A DNA stretch of 64,000 nt from Pustulibacterium marinum (GTDB taxonomy: Bacteria > Bacteroidota > Bacteroidia > Flavobacteriales > Flavobacteriaceae): contig NZ_FPBK01000010.1 in assembly GCF_900116665.1 (NCBI RefSeq), positions 1-64,000 on the forward strand, in the 5' to 3' direction. A program made the position numbers and the translations under genes. Shown here one piece after another: positions 1 through 7,818 of this stretch. Every line of letters starts with the position of its first letter. The first letter of the stretch is position 1. The notes beneath the pieces were generated by a model that ran no database searches, was not told the DNA's origin, and saw only the letters and a program-made list of their open reading frames with translations.

Positions 1-2
1 GC

Positions 3-95
3 AATCCACTTGTAGACTGTAAGAACAAGTGTAGCAAAGAAGATCACGCTAAAAACAGAAGATCAGATTTTATTATTCTAGGAGAAGAAGAATAA
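3..95 (+). CDS. C-terminal end of an OmpA-like domain protein (partial)
   Basis: The frame is open from the window edge and ends at TAA 93-95, giving the last 30 residues of a protein. The tail contains two cysteines (VDCKNKC) followed by HAKNRRSDFIIL. In OmpA/MotB peptidoglycan-binding domains of Flavobacteriaceae the end often reads C-x-C-x-HxxNRRxxF, with the NRR residues belonging to the peptidoglycan-binding helix, so this is most likely the end of an outer-membrane OmpA-family protein. The rest lies outside the window, so its length and other domains are unknown. A hairpin terminator follows 25 bases downstream. Confidence 0.6.
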   Translation, partial: NPLVDCKNKCSKEDHAKNRRSDFIILGEEE

Positions 96-120
96 GAAAC
101 ACCAAAACTACATACCAAAC

Positions 121-154
121 AAAAAGGGAAGCTTTAAACAGCTTCCCTTTTTTT
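121..154. terminator. Bidirectional hairpin terminator
   Basis: AAAAAGGGAAGCT (121-133) pairs with AGCTTCCCTTTTT (140-152), with a T-run on the plus side and its complement on the minus side. It can end both the OmpA-like gene and the convergent YpdA-like gene, whose TAA stop (136-134 on the minus strand) lies inside the hairpin. Confidence 0.8.
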
Positions 155-1102
155 GTTTTGAATATTTTTAACAATCATTTTGGAATGGATAATGGAGTTT
201 TCTATAAACCATTTGTGGGTTTCCATCCCGCCACAAATGACACCGGCTAAATAGAGGTTTTCAATATTTGTTTCCATTGTATCCTGATTGTAGGTTGGTT
301 TCAAATGATCATTTTCATTTAAGTAGACACCTATCTTTTTTAGAAAATCAAAGTTGGGTTGGTATCCTGTTAAAGCAAGTACAAAATCATTTTCAATAGT
401 TTTGATTCCTTTTTCAGTTTGAATAACTAGATTGTCACTAGTGATTTCCTTAATATTACTAGAAAAATAAGCTTTTATACTTCCTTCTTTAATTCGGTTT
501 TCAATATCGGGTTTTACCCAATATTTTACACGTTCTCCAATTGCTGGTTTTCTTACAATCATGGTAACATCGGCTCCTTTTCGGTAGCACTCTAGAGCTG
601 CATCTACAGAAGAATTACTAGCACCAATAACTGCTACTTTTTGATTTACATATAAATGCGGTTCGGTGTAATAGTGAGATACCTTTGGGAGATCTTCACC
701 AGGAACATTCATTAGGTTTGGAATATCGTAAAATCCGGTGGCTATAACTACGTTATGAGCACTATATTCACCTTTATTGGTTTTGATGTTAAAACTTGTT
801 GTTTTTTCAATCTGAAGAACTTCTTCATATAATTTTATAGAGAGATTGTTTGAAGTTACAATTCTTCGGTAATACTCCAATGCTTCATTACGTTGTGGTT
901 TTGGCTCTTTGCAAATAAATGGAATGGCATCTATTTCCAATTTATCTGATGTAGAGAAAAAATGCATATTCAAAGGATAATTAAAAATAGAATTGGCAAT
1001 ACATCCTTTTTCAATAATTATATGAGATAAATTATTTTTTTTGGCTTCCAAAGCACAGGCAATTCCTATAGGACCTCCACCAACAATAAGTACGTCAAAC
1101 AT
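134..1102 (-). CDS. ypdA: YpdA-family FAD/NAD(P)H disulfide reductase (putative bacillithiol disulfide reductase)
   Basis: This is a 322-residue flavoprotein of the thioredoxin-reductase fold. The N-terminus has the FAD-binding motif GGGPIGIACALEA (residues 8-20). A second dinucleotide site, VIGASNSSVDAALE, lies near residue 160 and binds NAD(P)H. The C-terminal LYLAGVICGGMETHKWFIEN is the usual FAD-contacting region. There is no CxxC pair of the thioredoxin-reductase type, which is typical of YpdA, proposed to reduce bacillithiol disulfide. Length matches the family. The ATG start is supported by a -7 promoter element about 18 bases upstream. It is transcribed alone and convergently with the upstream OmpA-like gene. 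Bacillithiol synthesis genes are not in the window, so the thiol substrate is inferred from the family. Confidence 0.82.
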   Translation of the reverse strand: MFDVLIVGGGPIGIACALEAKKNNLSHIIIEKGCIANSIFNYPLNMHFFSTSDKLEIDAIPFICKEPKPQRNEALEYYRRIVTSNNLSIKLYEEVLQIEKTTSFNIKTNKGEYSAHNVVIATGFYDIPNLMNVPGEDLPKVSHYYTEPHLYVNQKVAVIGASNSSVDAALECYRKGADVTMIVRKPAIGERVKYWVKPDIENRIKEGSIKAYFSSNIKEITSDNLVIQTEKGIKTIENDFVLALTGYQPNFDFLKKIGVYLNENDHLKPTYNQDTMETNIENLYLAGVICGGMETHKWFIENSIIHSKMIVKNIQNKKREAV

Positions 1103-1119
1103 AATTTTACAGTTTGATA

Positions 1120-1127
1120 CAAAAATA
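1120..1127 (-). promoter_or_regulatory. -7 promoter element for the YpdA-like gene
   Basis: On the minus strand this reads TATTTTTG, a match to the Bacteroidetes TAnnTTTG element, 17 bases before the ATG. No well-placed TTG (-33) was seen, and such octamers arise by chance in AT-rich DNA. Confidence 0.4.
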
Positions 1128-1262
1128 CAACAATCAAAAGCTATTGCATAATGGAGTAGCGCTTAAAGAAATACTAAAATTTTCTAATTTTTGGAATGAT
1201 TAAAATCAGCTTCTTTCTGTAAAAAAAAAGGCATTTTTACAGTGTAATAAAAAGCAGTAACC

Positions 1263-1694
1263 ATGAAAGTAAATGAACCAGTTTCGGAAATCATGACCAC
1301 AAATTTGGTACTGTTGAATACAGATGATAGTCTTGATAAGGCGGAACGACTTTTTAAAAAACACCATATAAGACATATTCCTGTAGTTAAAGGACATAGA
1401 GTTGTGGGAATGCTAAGCTTAACTGATTTGTTGCGGATTAGTTTTGCTGATTTAACAGAAGACGAAGAAGAGGTTGAAACCATCGTATATAATATGTTTA
1501 CCATTGAACAAGTGATGGCGAAAACACCTCTGGTAGTAACACCAAATCAAAGTATTAAAGAAGTAGCAGAAATTTTGGCTACAAAAGAATTTCATGCTTT
1601 GCCGGTGGTTGCAGAAAGAAAAAAAATTGTAGGTATTGTAACTACAACAGATTTATTGAAGTATTTATTAGAACAATATAAGTGCTGCTCATAG
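1263..1694 (+). CDS. CBS-pair domain protein
   Basis: The 143-residue protein is made almost entirely of two CBS motifs, about residues 5-62 (VSEIMTTNLVLLNTDDSLDKA) and 78-137 (VEQVMA-type start at MFTIEQVMAKTPLVV). Each has the HIRHIPVV or FHALPVV core followed by GM/GIV and a TDLL sequence. Stand-alone CBS pairs bind adenosine nucleotides or act as sensor modules in the cytoplasm; the partner cannot be told from sequence. The gene is monocistronic, divergent from the YpdA-like gene and followed by a strong hairpin. The C-terminal end has Cys-Cys (KCCS), with no clear meaning. Confidence 0.85.
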   Translation: MKVNEPVSEIMTTNLVLLNTDDSLDKAERLFKKHHIRHIPVVKGHRVVGMLSLTDLLRISFADLTEDEEEVETIVYNMFTIEQVMAKTPLVVTPNQSIKEVAEILATKEFHALPVVAERKKIVGIVTTTDLLKYLLEQYKCCS

Positions 1695-1746
1695 CATATT
1701 ATTTAGTTTTTTAGATTATTTTTTGGGTTTATATTTAGCAAAATTG

Positions 1747-1781
1747 AAAAGCCGAAAGCATCCTTGGGTCTTTCGGCTTTT
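1747..1781. terminator. Bidirectional hairpin terminator
   Basis: AAAAGCCGAAAG (1747-1758) pairs perfectly with CTTTCGGCTTTT (1770-1781) around an 11-base loop. It sits between the CBS gene and the convergent small periplasmic-protein gene and can serve both. Confidence 0.85.
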
Positions 1782-1809
1782 TATGTGAGTGACGACTATA
1801 GTTTCATTA

Positions 1810-2310
1810 TTAATCTCTTGGCTCTTTTTGCATTCTGTGAGCAACTCTTTTTCCTTTGAAATCTTTGTCTTTGAAACGTTTTTTCATTTCATCTCTTCTG
1901 TGCATTTTCATCTCGGTCCATTTTTTATATTGCTCTTCAGATAGAATAGATTTCATTTCTTTTCTTTCGGCAATTTGTGCATCAAGACGGGCATTTTCCA
2001 TAGTAAAACGTTCTTTAGAAGTTAACTTAGGTCTTTCTTCACCAGCTTCTTTTTTCTTCTTCATTTCTTCAAAGTGCGCTTTGTGTTTTTTTGCCTTGTC
2101 TTCATTGATTTTTAGCACTTGCTTTTGTTGCTTTTCAGATAAATCAAGGGCTAAGGTCATACGTTTTGTTTGCAATTCGGCCATTTGTTCTGGCGTAAAA
2201 TCAGCAAATTCTCTTCTGTGTTCTGGTCTCATTTTGCCATCTTGTGGCTTCTCCTGCGCGAATGCCATTGTTGAAACAAAAATGGCTGCTAAAACTGCTA
2301 ATTTTTTCAT
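1810..2310 (-). CDS. Small secreted basic helical protein (Spy/CpxP- or DUF4890-like)
   Basis: The 166-residue protein has a clear signal peptide (MKKLAVLAAIFVSTMAFAQ, cut after about residue 19), so it should be periplasmic. The mature part is highly charged and predicted helical, with two short motifs resembling the LTxxQ repeats of Spy/CpxP proteins: LDLSEKQQKQVLKI near residue 55 and ILSEEQYKKWTEM near 122. In Bacteroidetes such proteins are often annotated DUF4890. A role in envelope stress or as a periplasmic chaperone is possible by analogy only. The C-terminus is rich in Lys, Arg and Met. The gene stands alone between two terminators. Confidence 0.65.
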   Translation of the reverse strand: MKKLAVLAAIFVSTMAFAQEKPQDGKMRPEHRREFADFTPEQMAELQTKRMTLALDLSEKQQKQVLKINEDKAKKHKAHFEEMKKKKEAGEERPKLTSKERFTMENARLDAQIAERKEMKSILSEEQYKKWTEMKMHRRDEMKKRFKDKDFKGKRVAHRMQKEPRD

Positions 2311-2385
2311 GATAAATATTTTAATGTTATGTCTCTAAGACTTTCAGGTTTTGAAAAGGTTTAATCGTATTTGTGATTTAAATGC

Positions 2386-2412
2386 AAAAAGCACCCTTTT
2401 TGGGTGCTTTTT
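2386..2412 (-). terminator. Hairpin terminator of the metalloprotease gene
   Basis: AAAAAGCACCC (2386-2396) pairs with GGGTGCTTTTT (2402-2412) around a 5-base loop, 26 bases past the stop codon of the minus-strand metalloprotease gene. The T-run is on the minus strand. Confidence 0.8.
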
Positions 2413-2437
2413 AACATTTTTATTATGAATTTAAGAA

Positions 2438-4918
2438 TTATTTGTTCGGATTCAAGATCTGTTCAATTCTCTCGTTCATGTCTTTTAAATGATACTTAGT
2501 CATTGTATCTCCGGTTCTGTAAAGTGCGTTTTTAATGGTTTTCTGCAGTGTTTCCAGTTCACCTCTAACAACAGCTCTTATATCTGACTGACTCACATCT
2601 ACGCTGGTTGATCCCCAGCTTCTTTTTTGTTCGTTAGTCATTAAATACTCCATTTGGTCAAGATATGCTCTTTGAAGATTTCTGCGGTAAGTATCAATTG
2701 TTCTACCACGAGATAATTCACTAAATATACCTTTTCTAAGATCGGTCATCATGGCTAACAAACTATAAGCTTTATTACCATTAACCGTTTCGTTTTCTAT
2801 CAAACGAGCCATTCTACCAAAATCTAGTAAGTTATTTAACGTTCTTACTTGTAATTTTCTTAGACGCTCTACAGCTCCTGCATTTTCAATCTTATTGAAA
2901 ATAGTTTCATCTAGTAACCAATCTGGAGTAGTGAATAATTCATCTTGTAAGAACTCCATACATTTTTCTTGATGATCTTTTGCAACATGTGTGTAAACTG
3001 CTCCTTCCTGATCATAAGTTTTGTAATATTCATAAACCCCACCAATATTTGCAGTAACATGCCCCATATATCTGTTATACTGAGAAATTACTTGTCCGTA
3101 CATTTCAGAAAGGTTATCATAGTTTTCACCTTTTTCGTAGGTCCATTTGATTAGGTTGGGAACAATTCGCTTTAAATTTGCAATACCATACTGAGAAGCT
3201 TTTACAGCGTCATCTCCAAGATCTTCTGTTTGTGAACTTGGGTCAATTGGGCTTCCCCATTGTTGTTTTCCAAATCTGTATAAAGGATCTCCTTCGTGTG
3301 CTAAAATCCAGCTATCTAAAGTTTCTTTTTCTTCTTCTGCAGTTTTATTAAGAATAGGTTTGTAACCCCATTTTATAGCATATTTGTCATAAATACCAAT
3401 ATTTGGCATTAAAGCAACACCTTCATCACCGGGTTGTGCTACGTAATTAAAACGTGCATAATCCATAATAGATGGTGCAGTTCCATATTTTTTGGTGAAT
3501 GAAGCAGATCTAAGTGAATCTACAGGGTATGCAGGGCTACTTCCCATATTGTGCGGTAATCCTAAAGTGTGACCTACCTCGTGAGAAGAAACAAAACGAA
3601 TCAATCGGCCCATAACTTCATCATCAAATTCTGGACGCTGAGCATTTGGATTGATAGCAGCGGTTTGTACAAAAAACCAACCTCTTAAAAGCGACATTAC
3701 GTTGTGATACCAATTTATATCTGATTCTAAAATTTCACCACTTCTTGGATCACTAACGTGTGGACCATTGGCATTTGGGATTGGAGAAGCTAAATAACGT
3801 ACCGTAGAGAAACGAACATCTTCTGGAGACCATTCTGGATCTTCTTCAACCGTTGGAGCTTCTTTTGCAATAATAGCATTTTTAAAACCGGCTTCTTCAA
3901 AAGCAACTTGCCAGTCTTCTATACCTTGTTTTATATATGGAACCCATTTTTTTGGCGTAGCTCTATCAATATAATATACAATTTGCTTTTTAGGTTCTAC
4001 TAATTCTCCGTTCTTGTATTTTTCAAGATCTTCATCTTTTACTTCAAGTCTCCATCTATCTAAATAGGTGATGGTTTTGCTGCGTTGTGCATCTAAACCA
4101 TAATCTACTTGACCGCGAGCAAACCAACCTACACGTTGATCAAAGTATCTGCGTTTCATAGGTTCTTTTGGTAATAATACCATGGAGTTGTTCATTTCTA
4201 CGGTAATTGAACCTAAGGTTTGATTTGATGGTGGGTTAGAAGCTAAATAGGTTTTAACGTGTCTTGCTTCTATATTAAGTGGATAACTTTTGATGCTTTC
4301 AATATAGGATCTATCGTTATCTAAGCGAGAAATTTTGTACTCTTTTCTGTAATACTCCGGAAGTCCTAAAGCCTTGGCGTCTTTTTCAAACAAATCATTT
4401 ACTTGAACAACTGTAGAGTTTCCTGTAGAATCTTTTTTGATAGCTTTAATCTCAAACGATTGTAGAATAGGTTCAAAATTTGAATTCATTACCGCTTCAT
4501 GAATAGGTAAAGAATCAGCTGCGTAAATTTTATACGATACTACACGTAAAAGTACACGCTTATCTTTCTTTTCCCATTTTAATACTTGAGTATTTGCTTT
4601 TCCACCGCCAAAACCCAATCCATTGGCAGTTTTTGCAATACGGGTAACCATTAGCATTTCTCTACCAAATAGCGAATCAGGAATTTCATAAAATTCATTT
4701 TCATCAATTTTATGTACTTTAAATAACCCTTCGTCCGTAATAGCATCTTTTGTGATTACTTTGCTATACGGCTGTATGCCACCTTTTTTTGCTGGTGCAG
4801 CTTTTTCGGTATTGTTTTTCTTTTTGTTCTTTTTTTTCCAGAATTGAGCATTAGAGGTGTTTATAAAGAGAATACTTAATAAACATGTAGCTAATACCCT
4901 TGATACCTGCTTGTTCAT
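2438..4918 (-). CDS. Secreted zinc-dependent metalloprotease (DUF5117/DUF5118 type)
   Basis: This is an 826-residue protein with an N-terminal signal sequence (LATCLLSILFINTSNAQ), followed by a Lys/Asn-rich stretch. The zinc-binding signature HEVGHTLGLPH spans residues 446-456; H446, H450 and H456 are the expected metal ligands and E447 the catalytic base, as in extended HExxHxxGxxH metzincin-like peptidases. A downstream Met (SIMDYARFNY) fits a Met-turn. The N-terminal third matches the architecture of Bacteroidetes proteins carrying DUF5118 and DUF5117 before the peptidase domain. It probably acts in the periplasm or on the cell surface; no T9SS sorting domain was seen. The gene is monocistronic with its own terminator. 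Confidence 0.8.
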   Translation of the reverse strand: MNKQVSRVLATCLLSILFINTSNAQFWKKKNKKKNNTEKAAPAKKGGIQPYSKVITKDAITDEGLFKVHKIDENEFYEIPDSLFGREMLMVTRIAKTANGLGFGGGKANTQVLKWEKKDKRVLLRVVSYKIYAADSLPIHEAVMNSNFEPILQSFEIKAIKKDSTGNSTVVQVNDLFEKDAKALGLPEYYRKEYKISRLDNDRSYIESIKSYPLNIEARHVKTYLASNPPSNQTLGSITVEMNNSMVLLPKEPMKRRYFDQRVGWFARGQVDYGLDAQRSKTITYLDRWRLEVKDEDLEKYKNGELVEPKKQIVYYIDRATPKKWVPYIKQGIEDWQVAFEEAGFKNAIIAKEAPTVEEDPEWSPEDVRFSTVRYLASPIPNANGPHVSDPRSGEILESDINWYHNVMSLLRGWFFVQTAAINPNAQRPEFDDEVMGRLIRFVSSHEVGHTLGLPHNMGSSPAYPVDSLRSASFTKKYGTAPSIMDYARFNYVAQPGDEGVALMPNIGIYDKYAIKWGYKPILNKTAEEEKETLDSWILAHEGDPLYRFGKQQWGSPIDPSSQTEDLGDDAVKASQYGIANLKRIVPNLIKWTYEKGENYDNLSEMYGQVISQYNRYMGHVTANIGGVYEYYKTYDQEGAVYTHVAKDHQEKCMEFLQDELFTTPDWLLDETIFNKIENAGAVERLRKLQVRTLNNLLDFGRMARLIENETVNGNKAYSLLAMMTDLRKGIFSELSRGRTIDTYRRNLQRAYLDQMEYLMTNEQKRSWGSTSVDVSQSDIRAVVRGELETLQKTIKNALYRTGDTMTKYHLKDMNERIEQILNPNK

Positions 4919-5163
4919 AGTAAATAATTAATAATTACTGCAAGTAATAACATCCTATGAAAAAGGTTTGTTAATAAAATCTTAACATTTGTCGCTATTA
5001 TACGAGATAACGTTTTCGCTTGAGAAAGTTAACAAATAGTTAAATAGCGGTAGAAAAGTTAAAGCTCTGCAAAAATCTGTAACATGGCAAAAAACTTGTC
5101 GTCTATATAAGTGTAACAGTTTTGAAAAGAAACGTGTTTTTAGAATTATTTGAATTAGCAGTT

Positions 5164-5200
5164 AAAAGAGCCTTGTTGAAAACAGCGAGGCTCTTTTTTT
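5164..5200 (-). terminator. Hairpin terminator of the SLC13 transporter gene
   Basis: AAAAGAGCC (5164-5172) pairs with GGCTCTTTT (5189-5197) around a 16-base loop that can extend the stem partly. The stop codon of the transporter (5201-5199 on the minus strand) touches the outer edge of the structure. Confidence 0.65.
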
Positions 5201-6671
5201 ATGGTATTTTGAAAACAGAAGGAAAAGCATTTGGATTAATATCCCATAAAAAGGGAATTAAATAGTATACAAATACGGTTACCAGTATGATGGAGATAAC
5301 GTTTAGAATAAATCCTTTTTTTACCATATCGGATATTTTCAAATAACCCGAGCCAAAAACTACCGCGTTTGGAGGCGTAGCTACCGGAAGCATAAAAGCA
5401 CACGAAGCGGCAACAGCAGCTCCAGTCATAATAATCAATGGATGAATATCTAATGTAAGCGCCATTGGGGCCAATACAGGTAAAAGCATGGCAGTAGTAG
5501 CCGTATTTGAAGTGATTTCAGTCAAGAAATTCATGGAAGCAACCAGAATAAGTAAGATCATGAATAATGAGAATCCATTGAGCGAAGTCATTTTATTCCC
5601 GATCCATTCTGCAAGTCCGCTTACTTCAAAAGCGTGAGCAAGAGCCATTCCTCCTCCAAAAAGAAGAATAATTCCCCAAGGTAATTTTTCGGCATCTTTC
5701 CAACTCATCAGTCTTTTTCCATGTTCTTTTGATGGCACCATAAATAATAGCGTCGCACAGCCAATGGCTATAATAGTATCATCAATTCCTGGTAATAATT
5801 GTTTTAAAACAAATGAGCGGAGAATCCAGCAAAGTGCTGTAAATCCAAAGATAAAACCTACTGCTTTCTCTTCAAAAGAGATTATGCCCAAGTCATTTTT
5901 CAATCTTTTAATCTCTTGTTTTCCACCCGGGAAAGATGTTTGTTGAAATTTGAAAGCAACTTTTGTAATGTAAAAGTAGCAGAGTGTTAATAAAATCATG
6001 GCAACTGGAAATCCAAAAAGGAACCATTGCATAAAAGTAATTTCATAATGATATGTATTTTGAACTACGCCTGCTAATACTAGGTTTGGAGGCGTTCCAA
6101 TAAGAGTGGCAATACCACCAATACTTGCACTATAGGCAATGGCTAGCATGAGTGCTTTTCCAAATCGTTTGTTTTCATTTATTTCACTATTTGGATTGTC
6201 TTTGAGTTGTGTAATAATGGCCATAGCTATGGGAAGCATCATTACAGAAGTAGCTGTATTTGATATCCACATAGATAAAAATGCCGTAGCAATCATAAAT
6301 CCAAGGATGATTTTTTGAATATTAGCTCCAATAAAATGAATAATGTTAAGCGCAATCCGTTTATGTAAATTCCATTTTTCAATAGCCAAGGCAATCATAA
6401 AACCACCCATGTATAAGAAAATATATTTATGACCGTAGGAAGCTGTTGTTTCGCTAATGGATAATCCTTCTGTTAATGGAAATAAAACTATGGGTAGTAA
6501 AGATGTTACCGCAATAGGAATCGCCTCTGTAATCCACCAAATAGCAATCCAAACAGTTACTGCGAGTACAGAATTTGCATTGGTTGAAAGCCCTTCGGGA
6601 TAAAATAAATAGTGAACAATTAAAAATGCCAGCGGCCCCAGCACTAACCCGATTTTCTTTGAAAGTTTCAT
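5199..6671 (-). CDS. SLC13/DASS-family sodium-coupled anion (dicarboxylate) transporter
   Basis: The 490-residue inner-membrane protein has a dozen or so hydrophobic segments. It carries the family's two inverted-repeat SNT motifs: SNTATSVMMLPIA in the first half and TSNTATTAMLLPVLAP in the second. These form the sodium and substrate sites in VcINDY-type carriers. The segment WWITEAIPIAVTSLLP near residue 45 is also a family hallmark. Known members move succinate, fumarate, malate, citrate or sulfate with sodium; the substrate here cannot be fixed from sequence. Length is normal for the family. The gene appears to be a single unit, with a terminator at its stop codon and the outer-membrane barrel gene upstream on the same strand. 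Confidence 0.85.
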   Translation of the reverse strand: MKLSKKIGLVLGPLAFLIVHYLFYPEGLSTNANSVLAVTVWIAIWWITEAIPIAVTSLLPIVLFPLTEGLSISETTASYGHKYIFLYMGGFMIALAIEKWNLHKRIALNIIHFIGANIQKIILGFMIATAFLSMWISNTATSVMMLPIAMAIITQLKDNPNSEINENKRFGKALMLAIAYSASIGGIATLIGTPPNLVLAGVVQNTYHYEITFMQWFLFGFPVAMILLTLCYFYITKVAFKFQQTSFPGGKQEIKRLKNDLGIISFEEKAVGFIFGFTALCWILRSFVLKQLLPGIDDTIIAIGCATLLFMVPSKEHGKRLMSWKDAEKLPWGIILLFGGGMALAHAFEVSGLAEWIGNKMTSLNGFSLFMILLILVASMNFLTEITSNTATTAMLLPVLAPMALTLDIHPLIIMTGAAVAASCAFMLPVATPPNAVVFGSGYLKISDMVKKGFILNVISIILVTVFVYYLIPFLWDINPNAFPSVFKIP

Positions 6672-6703
6672 TGCGAACGTTTGCGTAAGCTAATTTAATA
6701 AAA

Positions 6704-6736
6704 AAAAAGAGTGTCAAACGGGAAGACACTCTTTTT
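6704..6736 (-). terminator. Hairpin terminator of the outer-membrane barrel gene
   Basis: AAAAAGAGTGTC (6704-6715) pairs with GACACTCTTTTT (6725-6736) around a 9-base loop, with an A8 run on the plus strand giving U8 in the minus-strand transcript. Confidence 0.8.
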
Positions 6737-6762
6737 CATCAATAACGGGAAAATGGATGCGA

Positions 6763-7644
6763 TCAATCCAAAAGTTTATTCAGAAAGTGATATTGGATAC
6801 CAATATTACCGTAGAAACCATTTTTATAGTCAAAATCATAAATTTCGTTACCATCATAATCTTCAATGGTCATGTTGTTATAAACACTAAATCCTGCATT
6901 TACATAGGCGCTAAAGTTTTTCCAGAATCTAAATTGATATCCAAGACCTGAAACTACTGAAGTTTGTTTTAAAATACCGGGTGCTTCATAATTGGAAACT
7001 TTTACCTGCATATCATCATTAAAAGATCCCATAAAACCATCTAGTTTTGCAAAGGCTGAAAAGGTGTGTTTTGTACCTAAAATATAATGAATATTTGTTT
7101 CCGGGATTCCTATTTTATAGCCAAGCTTTTCATTTACTTGTTTAGCATAGGATATTACTGGAATTGGAGTGTTTAATCCATATTGATGATTATAAACAGC
7201 ACCAATCGTCCAAGTACTTTGATTGGCAGTATCAATTCTTCTAAATACCAAACTACCATTGTAGAAATAATCATTACTACCCAAATCATTTTCAAAGTTG
7301 GAAGAAATTTGAGCTTCTCCTTGCGCTACAAAACTCCATTTTCCTGCAATGCGTTGAGCAAATTGCAGAGAACCCGAAAACGTATTGAAATTCTCTATTT
7401 CTGAAGTGGTAAATGGAACATCTTTATTTACATATTCAAAATTGGTAAGCTGGTAATTTCCTCCAATGCTTAGGCTTGTGTTATTGGTCCTAAGTAGTGG
7501 GAAGTTGGCCACAGCTTTGGTTTTATTAATATTAGCAACATTGCTTCCTGAGAAAAGGGATTGTTCCACTTTAATTTCATTAGGAGCTTGTGCAAAGGCA
7601 ATACCACTGTAGATAAGCGTGATATAAAATACAATTCTTTTCAT
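6763..7644 (-). CDS. Outer-membrane beta-barrel protein (possibly DUF6268)
   Basis: The protein is 293 residues from the ATG at 7644. The frame stays open upstream to a GTG at 7686, but the ATG choice places a clean signal peptide (MKRIVFYITLIYSGIAFAQ) at the very start. The mature part alternates polar and aromatic/hydrophobic residues in strand-like blocks and ends in YGNIGIQYHFLNKLLD, with an aromatic-rich last strand. This fits an outer-membrane barrel and resembles proteins annotated DUF6268, but I am not certain of the family. No catalytic motif was seen. It may be co-regulated with the downstream transporter gene, though a terminator separates them. Confidence 0.6.
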   Translation of the reverse strand: MKRIVFYITLIYSGIAFAQAPNEIKVEQSLFSGSNVANINKTKAVANFPLLRTNNTSLSIGGNYQLTNFEYVNKDVPFTTSEIENFNTFSGSLQFAQRIAGKWSFVAQGEAQISSNFENDLGSNDYFYNGSLVFRRIDTANQSTWTIGAVYNHQYGLNTPIPVISYAKQVNEKLGYKIGIPETNIHYILGTKHTFSAFAKLDGFMGSFNDDMQVKVSNYEAPGILKQTSVVSGLGYQFRFWKNFSAYVNAGFSVYNNMTIEDYDGNEIYDFDYKNGFYGNIGIQYHFLNKLLD

Positions 7645-7766
7645 TAAAATATGGTTGTTTTCTTGGTGCGAATCTAGTATCGTCACCTAAGAAATACCAG
7701 CAAATTCCAAGGGTTTAACAGAACATTTGAAGTGTTTTCTACCAACCTTAAAATTGTATCTATAAA

Positions 7767-7794
7767 AAAAGGAATCTCCATAGAGATTCCTTTT
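7767..7794 (-). terminator. Hairpin terminator of lysS
   Basis: AAAAGGAATCTC (7767-7778) pairs perfectly with GAGATTCCTTTT (7783-7794) around a CATA loop, 25 bases beyond the lysS stop codon on the minus strand. Confidence 0.85.
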
Positions 7795-7818
7795 AAAAAA
7801 TATATTTGTTGTTAGGTT

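Noticed and set aside
1184-1504. 106-codon minus-strand ORF opposite the CBS gene
   Set aside because: The CBS protein in the other strand is clearly real; this ORF is Ser-rich noise.
1856-2338. 160-codon plus-strand ORF opposite the small periplasmic protein
   Set aside because: It is a shadow of a gene rich in Lys/Glu codons, has a Phe/Ser/Cys-rich implausible composition and no ribosome binding site.
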